A DNA stretch of 64,000 bases from Tetrahymena elliotti 4EA (Eukaryota > Ciliophora > Oligohymenophorea > Hymenostomatida > Tetrahymenidae), in NCBI GenBank assembly GCA_000231825.2, contig JH720294.1, positions 195,158 through 259,157 of the forward strand. Reading direction: 5' to 3'. Every line of letters begins with the position of its first letter. The stretch's first letter is position 1. Under the pieces are notes generated by a model, which worked only from the letters and a program-made list of their open reading frames with translations, was not told where the DNA came from and did not search any database. Below, one piece after another: positions 1-12,784 of this stretch. Both the position numbers and the translations under genes were made by a program.

Positions 1-3000
1 GTTTCAATATTAATTATCCATTTCGAATGAATATTATATTTAATTTATGAATAACTGACTGGTTAATTTTGGTTGGTTTGCTTGAATATTTGTTTGACTT
101 GGTTGCTCATTATTTAATTCTTATTTTTTCTTTTCATTTAATTCAAATTTTAATATTTTTCTCATTCTTTTCAATATTTAATTATTCAATATTTACTTTT
201 ATAATTCTTTAAAAGAAAGAATAGTATTGGTGATTAGGGGGTATAAGGATTAGGATCTGGCTTAGCATAATGCTCTAATCTCTAAACTTTGACTCTTCGA
301 CTAAGGTAAAAATTGAGTTTCAATATTAATTACGTATTTTGAATGAATATTAGAATATGAATTTAATTTATGAGTCACTGACTAACTAATTTTGGTTGGT
401 TTGCTTGATATTTTTTTGGCTTGTTTATTTATTCATCAATTAGTTCATTTCAGAAATAATTCAAATTCTAATGTTTTTTCATTCTTTTAAATATTTATTT
501 ATTAGGGATTAACCAAATATTTTGAAAATCAATATTAAACCTAATAAATTAAATACTCAGTTCAGTATTCAGCTATTATTCCAAAAAAAATTTGAAATGT
601 TTTTTTTCTCTCTTTATTGCTTTATTAATGAACATTTTGAGAAAAAAATATTTTTATTATCTCTAACACTCCTTTACAAATGTTGTAATAGTGATATATA
701 AGAAAATTCTAACCAATAGCTCACTAAATGGAACATCAAAATTAGAATTTAAATAATTTAATAAAATTTTTTAATTAAATTTTCTAGTTTAATATTCAAT
801 TTTATGATAGTCTTAACACATAATTATTTTGATTGAATATTGAATCTATTGCCCCCTCTAACTTTTTCCTTTTTTGCCGTTCTTTTGGGGGAAGTGTTAA
901 CAATCATTTCTAAAAAGAAAAGATTGAGCAAGAATCTACAATTTATTAATGACCTAACTTTTTACCATAATTAATTTTATACCAATTTTCCATCTCTGCA
1001 CTGATCTGAAATTTGTCTTGCTTACAAATTAATTAATAACTCTTATTGATAATGATTAAATCTAAATAAAAAATTAATAAATGACACAAATCCCTTTAAC
1101 TACTGTTGATCACCATACTCATAAAAATAATTAATCATTTGAAATATTTTACAAAAAATATATTAAATGAAAACTAGCCTTGCAATAGTGATGCTTGGAT
1201 TAGCTCCATGAAAATTTTATTCTTTAGTCTTGTATAATTTTATCATAACCATTATTTGTTATTAATTGAATTATTTTGTAATTAGATATTATTTTTCCCT
1301 ATCTACTGCTTATTTTGTAGTTAGGGTTTGATAGAAGTTATGGAAATTTTATTGATCAAGTGATGTTGCTAAATTTTGAAGTTCTTGTTTGCCTCACTTA
1401 TTAAGCTTTACTCATTTACTTCATCCCAATATATTTTTTAGAGTGTTCTTATTTTTAACAATATACTTCCTGCATTTTTTTCTTCCGGATAGCCTAGGTT
1501 AATTATTTTGTTATCTGTGTTGTTTTGGGCAGTTTTGTGAAAATTTTTGAGGTTAAAGAGAGCAAATTCACAAGATTTCATCTTGTTGCATTTGCTATTT
1601 TTCCAGTATCTGCATACATTGTCTTTGGATGATTAATTCCAACTCTTGATGGATTTTTAACTGCATTTAGAATAGTAAGATGTGTTAATAGCCCAGATAA
1701 ATTTTCTTGAAAACGATTATCTGGATCCTGATCTAGATTTTGATTTTGGTGTTTTTTAGTGTTCCTGCTCCCATATCACTCGTTTCTAGGTGTTACTGGT
1801 TTACTTGTTTCTTTGGAGTGAATCGAAAAATAGCTTCCCATTTTGGATAGCCTATTATTTCATTTGGGTACCATTAGAAATTAACTTTATTTGTTTGGAA
1901 ATTTGTTTTACTTTTTCTTTCTTCAAATTTTGAAGTTTATGTATTTAGTTTTTTTTATTTGGCTCAATATTTCTCCAAACAAACAAACAAAAATTTGCTA
2001 AAAATATTCAGTTCATTATTCGAGAAAGAAATAATAATAAAGGATATTTGGCTGAATCCAAAAATATGATATTGGGTTGATCCCTATTATTTATGCTGTA
2101 TTTATTTTTTTATTTTTTCAAAGCGAGAATAATATTGGCGATTTGGGTGATTCAGGATTAGGATCTGACTTAGCATTTTGCTCTAGTCTCTAAACTTTGA
2201 CTCTTGACCTAAAGTAAAAATAGAGTTTAAATATTAATTTTCTATTTTAAATGAATAAGAATTTAATTTATCAGCATTAAGTGACTGCCTAATTTTGGTT
2301 GATTTGCTTAATAATTGCTAGACTTGGTTACTTTATTCATTTTTATTATCCTTTAAAAGTTTGAATAATATTGGTGATTTGGATGCATAAAGATTAGGAT
2401 CTGGCTTAGCATAATGTTCTTCTCTCTAAACTTTGACTCTTAGCCTAAGGTAAAAATAGAGTTTCACTATTAATTAGAGATTTTTGAATGAATAAATAAA
2501 GCTTTTAATTTATCATTCATGAAATTTTTTTTGAATCAATATTTATTTTTATAATTTTTTTAAAGTTAGAATATTATTGGTCAAATGGGTACATAAGGAT
2601 TACTAACTGGTTTATCATAAAGCTCTAATCTCTAAACTTTAACTCTTGACTTAAGGTAAATTTATAATTTCAATATTAATTATGCAATTGAATGAGTGAA
2701 AGAATAAGAATTTAATTTATGAGTTACAGCATTTGGTAGGTTTGCATGATATTTTTTAAGTTCTTTTCAGATTTAATTCAAATCAACATTTTTTTCATTC
2801 TTTTAAATATTTCTTTTTTTATTCTTTAAAAGTGAGAATAATATTGGTGATTTGGGTGGATAAGGATTAGGATCTGGCTTAGTAAAATGCTCTAATCTCT
2901 AAACTTTGACTCTTTAGCTGAGGTAAAAATATAGTTTCAATATAATTTTACTTTTTTAATGAATGAATAAGACTTTAATTTATCTATTAACTGACTAAAT

Positions 3001-6000
3001 TTTGTTGGTTTCCTTGATATTTGTTCAATTTGGTAGCTCATTCATGAATTAAATTCTTTTCAGATTGAATTCAAATTATGATTTTGTGATTATTTTAAAT
3101 ATTACTTTATTCAATATTTATTTTTTTTTATTCTTCAAAAGTGAGAATAATATTGGTGATTTGGGTGCATAAGCACTGGGATCTAGCTTAGCATAATGCT
3201 CTAATCTCTAAATTTTTACTCTTAACCTAAAGTAAAAATAGAGTTTCAATATTAATATCTATTTTGAATTAATTTATTAGTCACTAATTGACTAATTTTG
3301 GTTGGTTTGCTTGATATTTATTAATTTTCAGATTTTAATGATTTTTTCATTCTTTTCAATATTTCATTATTCATAATTTATTGTATTATTCTTTAATAGT
3401 AAGAATAATATTGGCAATTTGGGTTCATAAGAATTAGGATCTGGCTTAGTATAATGCTCTAATCTCTAAACATTGACTCTTAACCTCTAGTAAAAATATA
3501 GTTTCAATAATCATTCTGCATTTTGAAGAAATGAATAAGACTTTAAATTATCATCATTGACTGACTAATTTTTGTTGGTTTGCTAAATATTTATTCGCTT
3601 CATTAGCTCATTCATTGATTAATTGTTATTTGTTCTTTTCAGATTTAATTCAAATTTTAATGTTTTTCTTATTCTTTTAATTATTTCTTTATTCAATATT
3701 TAATTTTATAATTTTTTAAAAGGGGGAATAGCATTGGTGATTTGGGAGTACAAGGATTAGGATCTGGCTTAGCGTAATTCTTTAATCTCTAAAATTTGAC
3801 TCTTGACCTAAAGTAAAAATATGGTTTAATATTAATTTTTCATTTTAAATGAATGTAAGAATAAGAATTAAATTTATGTGTTACTGACAGACTAATTTTG
3901 AGCTGATTTGTTTAATATTCTTTGCTGGTTGCTCATTCATTCATTCATTAATTTTTATTTGTTCTTTTCATTTATTTAATTCAAATTTTAATCTTTTTTT
4001 TAATTCTTCTAAATATTTGTCTATTCAATACTTACTTTCTTTTTGTTGAAAAGTGCAAATTATTTTGGTGAAATGGGTGCATAAGGATTAGGATCTGGCT
4101 TAGCATAATGCTCTAATCTCTAAACTTTGAATCTTTACCTCTAGTAAAAATAGAATTTCAATATTAATTACAAGTTTTAAACGAATGAAAGAATAAAAAT
4201 TAAATTTATGAAGTGACTAACTGTAGTTGTGTGGTTTGTATACTTGAATATATTTTGGCTTGGTTGTTAATTCTTATTTTTTTATTTCAGATTCAATTCA
4301 AATTTTAATGTTTTTCTGATTGTTTTAAATATTTGTTTATTCAATATTTTTTTTTATTCTTTAAAAGTAAGAATAATATTAGAGAAATGGGTGCATAAGG
4401 ACTAGGATCTGGCTTATCATAATGCTCTAATCTCTAAATTTTGACTCTTGACCTAACGTAAAAATAGAGCTTTACTATTAATTATTATTTTTGAATGAAT
4501 GTATGAATAAGGGTTTAATTTATGAGTTTTTGACTGACTAATTTTGGTTGGTTTGCTTGAAAAATGTCTTCTTGGTTACTCATTCATTCATTAATTAATT
4601 CTTTTTTTTTTTTCAGATTTAATCCAAATTTTAACATTTTTTCCTTATTCATTAAAAGTGCAAATTATATTGGTGAAGTGGGTGTATAAGGATTAGGATC
4701 TGGCTTAACATAATGCTCGAATCTTTAAACTTTAACTCTTCACTTAAGGTAAAAATAGAGTTTCAATATTAATTATGATTTGAATGAATTAATATAATAA
4801 TAAAGATTTTAATAAATGAAAGACTGACTAATTTTAGTTGGTTTACAGATATTTGTTCCACTCCACACTTCATTTATTCATTAATTAATTCTTATTTATT
4901 CTTTTCAGATTTAATTCAAATTTCTCTCATTCTTTTTAATATTTATTTATTCAATCATTATTTTTATAATTTTTTCAAAGTGACAATAAAATTGGTGGAT
5001 TGGGTACATAGGCAATAAAATCAAAACTATTAAAAGAAAAGAGATTAGTTGAGCTATCAATTTAGATATGAAAACAACAATTTTTTTTCTTCAAAGGACA
5101 AACTTTACTTGCTTTTAAATAATTTAGCTTTTATCATAATCTAAAATAAATAAATATTCTGTTAATAAATATTTATCTATCTAATCAGATTTTTTTTTTG
5201 TCTGTTTAATTTCATTTATTATTATATATATATGAAATCGAAACCAAAGATTCTGTCAGTTATCTCTAAATATACATAGTTATTAGATTTAACAAATTTT
5301 TTCTAAAATTATCTGAATACTAAATGATTTAAATTCACTCATTTATACAGCCTAATATTTAAAACTTTCAAAATATCCTTTTTTAACTTCAAAATTTTTT
5401 TTTTAAATTAATCTAATATTTTTAATTAAAAACCACTTTTAATTTTTATAAATGAACTACTGCTTATTTTCAGTTGATTTCATTCAAAATTTTAACGTTT
5501 TTCTGATTCTTTTAAATATTTCTCTACTCAATATTTATTTATTCTAAAATGTAGAAATATGGGAATAATATTGGTCATAATTTATGAGTGACTGACTGAC
5601 TAATCTTTTTGGTTTGCTTGATATTTGTTTAATATCAGTTGCTCATTTATTAATTAATTCTTATTTGTTTTTTTCAATTTTAGTTTTAATATTAATTTGC
5701 ATTTTGAATGAAAGACTTTCATTTATGATTAAATGACTGACTATTAATTTTGGTAGGTTTGCTTGATTATTACCTAATATCAGTTGCTCATTCATTAATT
5801 AATTCTTGTTGCTCTTTCCAGATTTTAATTCAAATTTTAATATTTTTTTTCTTTTTATATTAATCTATTCAATATTTATTTTTTTATTATTTAAAAGTCA
5901 GAATAAAAGTGATGATTTGGGTGAGCAAGGATTAGAATCAGGCTTAGCATAATGCTCTAATCTCTAAAATTTAAGTCTTAACCTCTAGAAAAATAGAGTT

Positions 6001-6150
6001 TCAAGATTAATTTGCATTTTAAATGAATGAAGAAGATTTTAATTTATGAGAAACTGACTGACTAATTTTGGTTGGTTTGCTTGATATTTGTCTAACTAAT
6101 ATCAGTTGCTCATTCATTTATTAATTCCTATTGCTTTTTTCAGCCTTTTT
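1..6150. repeat. Degenerate tandem array, unit about 200-330 bases
   Basis: A unit of roughly 300 bases recurs in direct orientation. Its best conserved block contains AGGATCTGGCTTAGCATAAT followed by CTCTAATCTCTAAACTTTGA. I find this block near 250, 2155, 2395, 2595, 2865, 3170, 3430, 3755, 4080, 4395, 4685 and 5930, plus a decayed start near 4995. Between the blocks lie TTTCAATATTAATT, TTTTGGTTGGTTTGCTTG and CTTTTCAGATTTAATTC. The spacing of 200-330 bases and many substitutions point to an old array. Two stretches interrupt it: 480-2090, which holds a decayed gene, and 5000-5470. I see no long reading frame inside the units, and the unit's function is unknown. It could belong to germline-limited or to macronuclear DNA; the sequence alone does not decide. 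Confidence 0.9.
1150..1880 (-). pseudogene. Decayed protein-coding gene, unknown family
   Basis: Read on the minus strand with the ciliate code, three frames in succession give protein-like sequence rather than the K/N/I/F mix of spacer DNA. Near 1850-1760 one frame gives GYPKWEAIFRFTPKKQ. Near 1740-1600 another gives NPSRVGINHPKTMYADTGK and then meets TGA. Near 1500-1150 frames give GYPEEKNAG, DEVNEQSLISEANK and, after a one-base shift, QELQNLATSLDQQNFHNFYQ. At least two frameshifts and a TGA interrupt it. GC content is higher than in the surrounding repeats. The sequence splits the repeat array, so it may be an inserted element. I do not recognise the family. Confidence 0.4.
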
Positions 6151-6330
6151 ATTGAAACGGGAGACATTTCTTGCTTTAAAATAATTTAGTTGTTATCAAA
6201 TATTACATAATTTATTAAAATAACAATATGATAAATAAATAATTAAAAATTAATAAAAATTTATCCAAATATTAAAACATATTTATCTATGTTAATCTGA
6301 TTTTTTTATCTGTTTAAATTAATTTTTTTA
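5090..6330. repeat. Second repeat family, two copies at the array edge
   Basis: Two stretches, about 5090-5215 and 6165-6330, share an ordered set of short matches: a tract like TTGCTTTAAAATAATTTAG, then TTATCTATNTTAATC, then a T-run followed by TCTGTTTAA. Both lie where the 300-base array breaks off, and the second marks its right end. They look like copies of one element inserted into, or bordering, the array. No coding sequence is visible. Confidence 0.5.
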
Positions 6331-6943
6331 TTTAATTTAAAATGACTAGATTTATTTCTCATTAAAAAAATTAAAAAAAGAATATTTTTAATTTCCTCAA
6401 TACTTTTATCTAATAATAAATATAAATATTTTTTTAAGTAATTTTAAGAAAAGAATAGATATGAAATCAAATCTAATAAAAATAATAAAAGGTCAATTTT
6501 GAATTTATTTTTTTTTTACATTACTTTTTCTGATATGTAAATATTTTTAATTTAATAAACTGTTTTTATTTTGTCTAATAACTCATCAAATAAGAATAAG
6601 GAGAATAAATTTTAAAAAAATTAATTTTTATCTTAATTAGTTAATTTTATATTAAGCTTAACTTATTAATTTATGGAAGGTATTTATTTAATATTCTCAA
6701 GATTTTATAGAGCCATCTTAATTCTAATTTGATAAAGTTTTTATACTTAGTTGAATGTACACTTAAAATCAGGTTTTTATTTTTTGATCTACTCTTAACA
6801 ATATCAAGATGATCTATTAAATTAAATTTATCAATAAATATTGAGTTAATCTAGTAATATTAATTAAATCAATAGGATATAATCACAATATCAAAGTATT
6901 CAAGCAAATACATCTACATTTGATTAATAATCTCTTTATTCTA
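6331..6943. other. AT-rich spacer, no gene seen
   Basis: Very AT-rich sequence with homopolymer runs. I see no coding-like frame, RNA gene or clear repeat. Confidence 0.6.
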
Positions 6944-7327
6944 TCAAATAACACATTTTTAAATATTATGTAAAGAAAAGAAAAAGTCAACGTTACCTTA
7001 ATTTTTTCTACACGTCTGTTTGTTATTTACATCAAAACTTCTTTTCAGATTATTCGACTTAAAAGTAAAAGAAACTTCACATTTCTTAGTCCTACCTACG
7101 CCTATATGCATTAATATTGGTCTTACATTTAATCTGCTACACTTATAGTGATAATCCAAAGTATCTATTTTCAAAAATTTTGTTTTCAGTTCTGATACCC
7201 TTTTATTATCTATCTCAGTATCAATATTGTTTAATATCTCTTTAAGTTTTTCATTCAAATCTTCATATTCAATCAATATTAGAGTATGGCTTTCAATTAC
7301 TTTTTTCTCAATTTTCTCTATTATTTG
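6944..7327 (-). CDS. Possible terminal exon of a hypothetical protein
   Basis: A minus-strand frame runs 127 codons to TGA at 6946-6944. It starts immediately after TTTAG, a plausible 3' splice site, so it may be the last exon of a gene whose upstream exons I could not find. The translation has clear protein character. It has an acidic/basic helical start (YEDLNEKLKEILNNIDTEID) and then a segment with HYKCSRLNVRP and HIGVGRTKKCEVSFTFKS. One TAA reads as Gln near the end. I recognise no domain. No convincing upstream exon with matching phase is visible to 7600, so a gene remnant is also possible. Confidence 0.35.
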
Positions 7328-8274
7328 CTAAATATTTTAACAAGCATATTTAAGATATAGTTAATTATTCTTAATTAAGCTCCACTATTTTTAGAAAATG
7401 AATTTTTTTTAAAGGCTTAGGGAAAAAATAAAAAATTTGAATTTTTGATGAAATATTAAGATGAAGAAAGAAGAAAATCCAATATCTAAGAAAAAAATAT
7501 GTAAAAAATTAATTAATCAGAATAATAATTAATAGAAAATTTAGAAATGATTTTATAATGAAATTTTAGGAAAATGAAAATAATGAAAATTATGAATGAA
7601 TAAATTATTTTAAAAATTATTTAATTCTTTTATGTTTTTACCAAAAAAAATAAAAACTTCTTTACAAAATTAAATTTAATAAAAATCTGTTAAAGTTATC
7701 TCATTACACAAAATCTAATAAAGGACATCTAAATGCTATATTTTTAATAAATCTACTGATTTTAGCCCAATCTTAAGAATAATTTTGTTTACAATGTAAC
7801 AATATTCAATTTAAAACTGTGAAAAAATGTTTCATTTATTAGTTTTTACAAGTAATAATTTTGCAACTTTTTTAAATCTTTAAGTAATTCAAGGCGATTA
7901 TCATTTATCAACAAATAAAACAAAATCAATTCTGGTAATCAGTCATAAATAATTAAAATATATTTTAAAAAGACTAAGGGATTGAAGATAAATAAATAGT
8001 AAATTACTCACTTAAATATGTTTTACATTTTTTAAAATTTTGATGCCATTTGAAAAAAAGTTGAGCTCTTTTGAAAAAAATTGTCCAGAATTTGATATAA
8101 AGAGACTCTTTATTAATTTCACATTATTTAACAAACAATTTTTTTAACTATATTTATTAGAAGTGAGTAAACTCAGAGAGTAAAATGTATTAATTTTAAT
8201 TGTTTTTGTCGGGCTATTTAGACTCTAAAATTAAATATTATATTTTATAATATTTATAACTTTAAACTATTTTT
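7328..8274. other. Spacer, no convincing gene
   Basis: AT-rich sequence. A short plus-strand frame opens at ATG near 7461 and ends within 30 codons. I do not consider it supported. Confidence 0.5.
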
Positions 8275-9850
8275 ATGGATTTATATTTTCAAAGCAAATG
8301 TGGTTATAAAGAGGATGATTTATAATAAATATTGGATTAATTCTTGCTTTTTTAGATGGAATATTACTATTCTTTTTTAATTTGTTCAAAATTTGATAAA
8401 CAAATTCATGGTTTACAGTCAGTATTCTGACTTATAATATTAATATATAATTAGATATTTATTTATATAGTATGAAGAATTCAATCAATTTGAATATTTC
8501 TTTAATTTGTTTTAGATAAAGGAATATAAAAATAATTTATTTTCTTATTTAGATCAGATTGAATCTGAGCTTAAGAGTACCTTTATGGATTTTAATGACA
8601 CAATTAAAAAAAATGTTTGAATTTTGTTTATTATTTATTACTTTGGAGATGTAAATCAACCAATCTTTAAGTGTAATTATAAATTAAAAACGGAGGTTTA
8701 ACCACAGTTTCTGATTTAATGGCAGGTCCATCAAAAATATATTTTTTTTAATAAATTTAAAATGGTAAATTTTTTAAGCAACTCATCTCAACAAAGAGAA
8801 AAACATTTTAATGACAAAATTTATGAGAATAAATTTTTGAATATTCTAAACAACTAATTGGAAAGTTTGTAGAAATTTTACTAGAACTAAAGAATTGGAA
8901 TGCAAATAAATAATTTTGAATTATAATAGAAATGATTGATCAAAATTTAAAAAATAAATTGGAACAGCAGCAAGTAAAAGCAAAAAATGTGAAAAAAATA
9001 AAAAAATTTGAATGAATTTAAACGCACTAAAAGATCGTCAGTATTTTATTTTTATTCTAAAAAGTGACTTTAAAGGTTTAAAAAGTTTGTAATTAAGAAA
9101 GTTAGAAAAAAAATAATGATTGCCTATTATTGCCCAACAAAACTAATAGTTATTATAACTTTCACAATAAAATGCAAAAATTGACATAAATTAGATTCAA
9201 ATTTGTTTCAATATGGGCTAGATGTCTTTATTTTAAGCTTAATTTTTATTATGTAGGTTACCAAGAAATTTTACCCTTGGTTTCATTAAAATAAATGACA
9301 TTTCCCTTTAATTAATGTAAAATTTTCCCATGAAATTTCAAAATTAATTGGATGAAAATGGGACAGTCTAGAGAGACAGACAGACGTATGATGTTGGAAT
9401 TAATTACACATAAATGAAGATTTTAAATTAAAAAATACTAATTATAGTTATTAAAATTTAAAAATAAAGAATGAAGGATCTGCTTGGGTGAAGGCAATTA
9501 ATGATGAAGACTTCTAGTAGGAAAAAAATAATAATCCAAATAGTTTTTGATTATGTTTATTGAGAATTAAGACTTTTAAATACAAAAAGTATATATATTA
9601 AAGAGTTTTTAATTATTTCGAGTGAAGGACAGTATGTTAATAATTACTAGAAGAATACTACTGAGTTGATGATAGACTTAAATATAATCACATCAATCTA
9701 AATAGCTAGCCAAAAAAAATATCAAAATGATTCATTAGAACCTTTTCATTTTCGTAAATTATCAAATCATAGAGAATTTGTCTGGCTTAACTCTTAGTTA
9801 TAGCGTCATTTTAGGTTAAACGTTACTTTAATTTAATTGGAGTGTTTCAG
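8275..9850 (+). pseudogene. Broken plus-strand gene, unknown family
   Basis: An ATG at 8275 opens a frame that continues across a 49-base intron (8422-8470, in phase) to TGA at 8618-8620. This gives 98 residues rich in Phe, Tyr, Glu and Asp, including DLYFQSKCGYKEDDLQQILD and LDQIESELKSTFMDFND. Past the TGA the same frame resumes with coding-like sequence, including REKHFNDKIYENKFLNILNN. It then shifts to LKNKLEQQQVKAKNVKK, to GQSRETDRRMMLELITHK near 9370, to NEGSAWVKAINDEDFQQEKN near 9475, and to KEFLIISSEGQYVNNYQKN near 9600. Repeated TGAs and shifts over 1.6 kb suggest one decayed gene. A multi-exon gene whose introns I failed to place is the alternative. Confidence 0.4.
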
Positions 9851-10797
9851 GTTTCATTTTTAAAATACTGTATTTGTTGCATTCTGGTCAACTAGAAATA
9901 ATCAATAAAGCAATCAAAATTTCAATTTTTTCAAAATAAACTCTTTAAATTCAATGAATTTAATTTAATATTTTTGTAAGGTCAAAAATTATATTAAGTG
10001 TATAATACCCTCTAATTATGCTCTCCGAATAATTCATGCGCTTTTGTCTTTAAAATATTCAATCACACATGTTTACGTCAGAATATTCACTAATAGGCTG
10101 ATTAAGACTTAATAATAACTTCACTTACAATAGTTAAATATTAGTTTTATAAATAGAGATTAAAACTTACAAAATAGCCATCCGTCTATCCAATAAGTCT
10201 AAACAATTTTCCTTAAAACTAATTACTTAATTTAAAATTTAAAGATTTTTACGTATTTTCAATATCCGCACATAAATTGCTAAATAAAATTTTCTACTTC
10301 CTATGATTTGTTTGATAAAATGTTATATTATCCTAAGCTAATTTTTTTAAATTTTAAACAAACTATTTTTAGAAAAAGGCAAATTCCTTTTAAATTAATT
10401 AATCAATCAATCAATTAGTTTTTGTCTAATAAAATAAAGGGATAAATTAGATCAGCCAGAACGATTAAAAGTCAAAAGTAATCGTATTAATTAAAATAAT
10501 CAAAATACGACGATTTTTAAGTCTGAAAAAATCCTAAATAATTTAATTAAGTCTAAAGAACGCCTAATTTCTTAACTTAATAATTAATTACTTACTTACC
10601 TATCTGCCTACCTACCTACCTACCGCATACCTACCAGCTGAATCCTAAAACAAAGTTTGAATTTTATAATTTGATTTTATGTCAACTTAATACAATTTTT
10701 TTCTTTAAATACTGACTAAAGAATACATCAACTCATATAAATAAATAATCACAAATAAACAATTAAATAATTAATTCAATTAACAAAAACAAAAATA
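9851..10797. other. Spacer upstream of transporter 1, with a CCTA microsatellite
   Basis: Mostly AT-rich spacer. A plus-strand frame stays open here for a long way, but its composition is spacer-like past about 9850. At 10601-10636 there is a run of CTTA/CCTA repeats. The last 200 bases presumably hold the promoter and 5' leader of the transporter that starts at 10798. No motif stands out. Confidence 0.5.
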
Positions 10798-12784
10798 ATG
10801 GCATTTGTCAATCCTTTAAGAAAGCTATCTTTCGAAACAAGAGGTTGGATCACTTTGGCCTCTGGTTTTGCTCTCCATTTCGTTTTGGGAACATTCTATC
10901 TTTGGGGAAGTATCAGTACTTATACTACTTCCTATCTCCAACAAGATGGATAAGACTACTCAAAAGAAACTGTAGGAGCTGTCTTCCCTTTCACTTTCCT
11001 TGCACTAAATATTGGTACTCCTTTTGGTGTTTAATTGGCTAAAAAAATAGGATTTAGCAATTAGATTTTCATTGGAAGTGTTCTGATTGGTATCTCAACA
11101 ATCATTAGCTCTTTTGTTGTTGGCAATTTCCCTTTGTTCGTCCTTTTTTACGGATTCATCTTTGGTATTTTGAATGGATTGCTCTATATGTTGCCGTTCA
11201 ACTCATGCTACTTGTAAGATATTTACTATTTCATTTATTAAAAAAGCAAGAATAATTTATAGCAGTGGTTTTTCTTTTAATTTAATACAGTTGAAAATAA
11301 ATTAGAATTTGTTCGCTTACTCCACAAGCAAAATTTAAAAAAGCAAATTTAATTTGACAAAAATCATAAGATTCATTTAATTAATTAAATTAAAAACATA
11401 AATAAAGAATAACTTGATTGTCTGCAGCTTTAAAAATGCGTTCATCATTTCAAGATGCTTTTTTTTCATTTGATATTTCGAAAAAAATGATTAAATTGAT
11501 AAAATTATTACTTTTCCATATTAATTTTAACTTTTTAAAAATAGATATCTACCCCACAGAAAGGGTCTTGTCAGTGGTGTTATCGTAGGAGGATTCGGTT
11601 TTGGTTCAACCGCCTTTATATGGTTAATTTATTCTATAGTTAACCCAAACAATGAAAAGGCAACAGATTTGATTAATGGACATAAGTACTTTTCTAAGGA
11701 TGTCTGTGATAGATACCCTGAAGCCTTAAGAGCTTTAGGTTATGTTTAAATGGCAATTGGAGTTTTAAGTTGCTTCATTCACATTAGACCTACTTAAGAA
11801 GAATTAAAATAATAAGAAGAAAAGCTTAAATTGAAAAAAATAGGGTAATCAAATGAATAAATTCAATTCTGTGAGCTCAAAAATTAAAAAACAAGCAGCA
11901 ATAATTCTGACAAACTTGAATAGGATAAAATAGCCTCTGACATAGAAAAAGGAACTTCAACTGAATAAGAACCTTTGGAAGCACATAATAACAGCGCTAC
12001 AAACAAAAACGCTCGTCCTCATTTCGAATTTCAAATAGAAGCAATTGTACAAAATAATGACAACAAGGTAGAAGAAACAAACTAAAATAAAGATTAAAAG
12101 AATAAGAAAAAAGAATATGTCTATTATGAATTCCAAACCTTTAAAGATGGTATGAAAACTAGATACATATACATTTCAATTGCACTAGCCTTGATGTTTA
12201 CTGTTTATGGTAGTATGGTTGTCTCCAATTATAAGGTCTATGGTGAATACAATAACTATAATGATAGTTTCCTTAGTACTGTAGGTACCATTGGTAGTGT
12301 ATTTAATGGTTTATCTAGATTATTCTGGGGAAGTATTATGGAAAAATTGAGTATTGAAAAGATTGTCGTTATTAATCTAGTTCTTTAAATGATAATTAGT
12401 TTTACCTTCCGTTGGACTGCTTAATATAGTGGCTTGTATTTAATTTATATTGTCCTCTCTTATTTCATGTATGGTGGATGGTTCTCTATTTTCCCTACTC
12501 TCTCAGCTAGAATTTTTGGTAAAAAAATAGGTACTGAAATTTATGGTATCACCTTCTTAGGTTTTTCAGCTGCTTCTTTTATTCAATATTTCGTCGTCAT
12601 GGAAGTGTAAAAAGCTATTGGCTGGGGTGATACTTTCTGGGTTTTTACTGGTGTATAAATTTTAGCTTTGATAATTGCTTAATTTATCAAATTCCATGCT
12701 GTTCCACCAAATATTTAATAAGAGGAAGCCAAATAAAATCAAAAGAGTATTGAAAATTAGACAGAATAAATATAAGCTTCTTGA
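10798..12784 (+). CDS. MFS transporter 1, OFA/monocarboxylate type
   Basis: A predicted 551-residue plasma- or organelle-membrane transporter of the major facilitator superfamily. Exons are 10798-11213 and 11545-12784, separated by a 331-base GT-AG intron in phase 2. The first helices are recognisable (SGFALHFVLGTFYLWGSIST). They are followed by the family's G-rich GAVFPFTFLALNIGTPFGV segment and, after the intron, by HRKGLVSGVIVGGFGFGS, which matches the helix 4-5 region of oxalate:formate antiporter-like proteins. A hydrophilic loop of about 120 residues, rich in Lys, Glu and Gln, separates the two six-helix halves. The second half starts at YIYISIALALMFTVYGS and includes SVFNGLSRLFWGS and YGGWFSIFPTLSARIFGKK. 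The substrate cannot be read from sequence. The ATG is the first in frame and aligns with transporter 2. Confidence 0.9.

Noticed and set aside
1..6150. CRISPR array
   Set aside because: Units of 200-330 bases with diverged content and no short identical repeats with unique spacers; the DNA is clearly eukaryotic.
9851..10500. Very long plus-strand frame open in the ciliate code
   Set aside because: With only one stop codon, long open frames are common in AT-rich DNA; past 9850 the translation has spacer-like composition without protein character.
10601..10636. Telomere-like repeats
   Set aside because: The CCTA/CTTA run is a simple microsatellite and does not match the ciliate CCCCAA/GGGGTT telomere unit.
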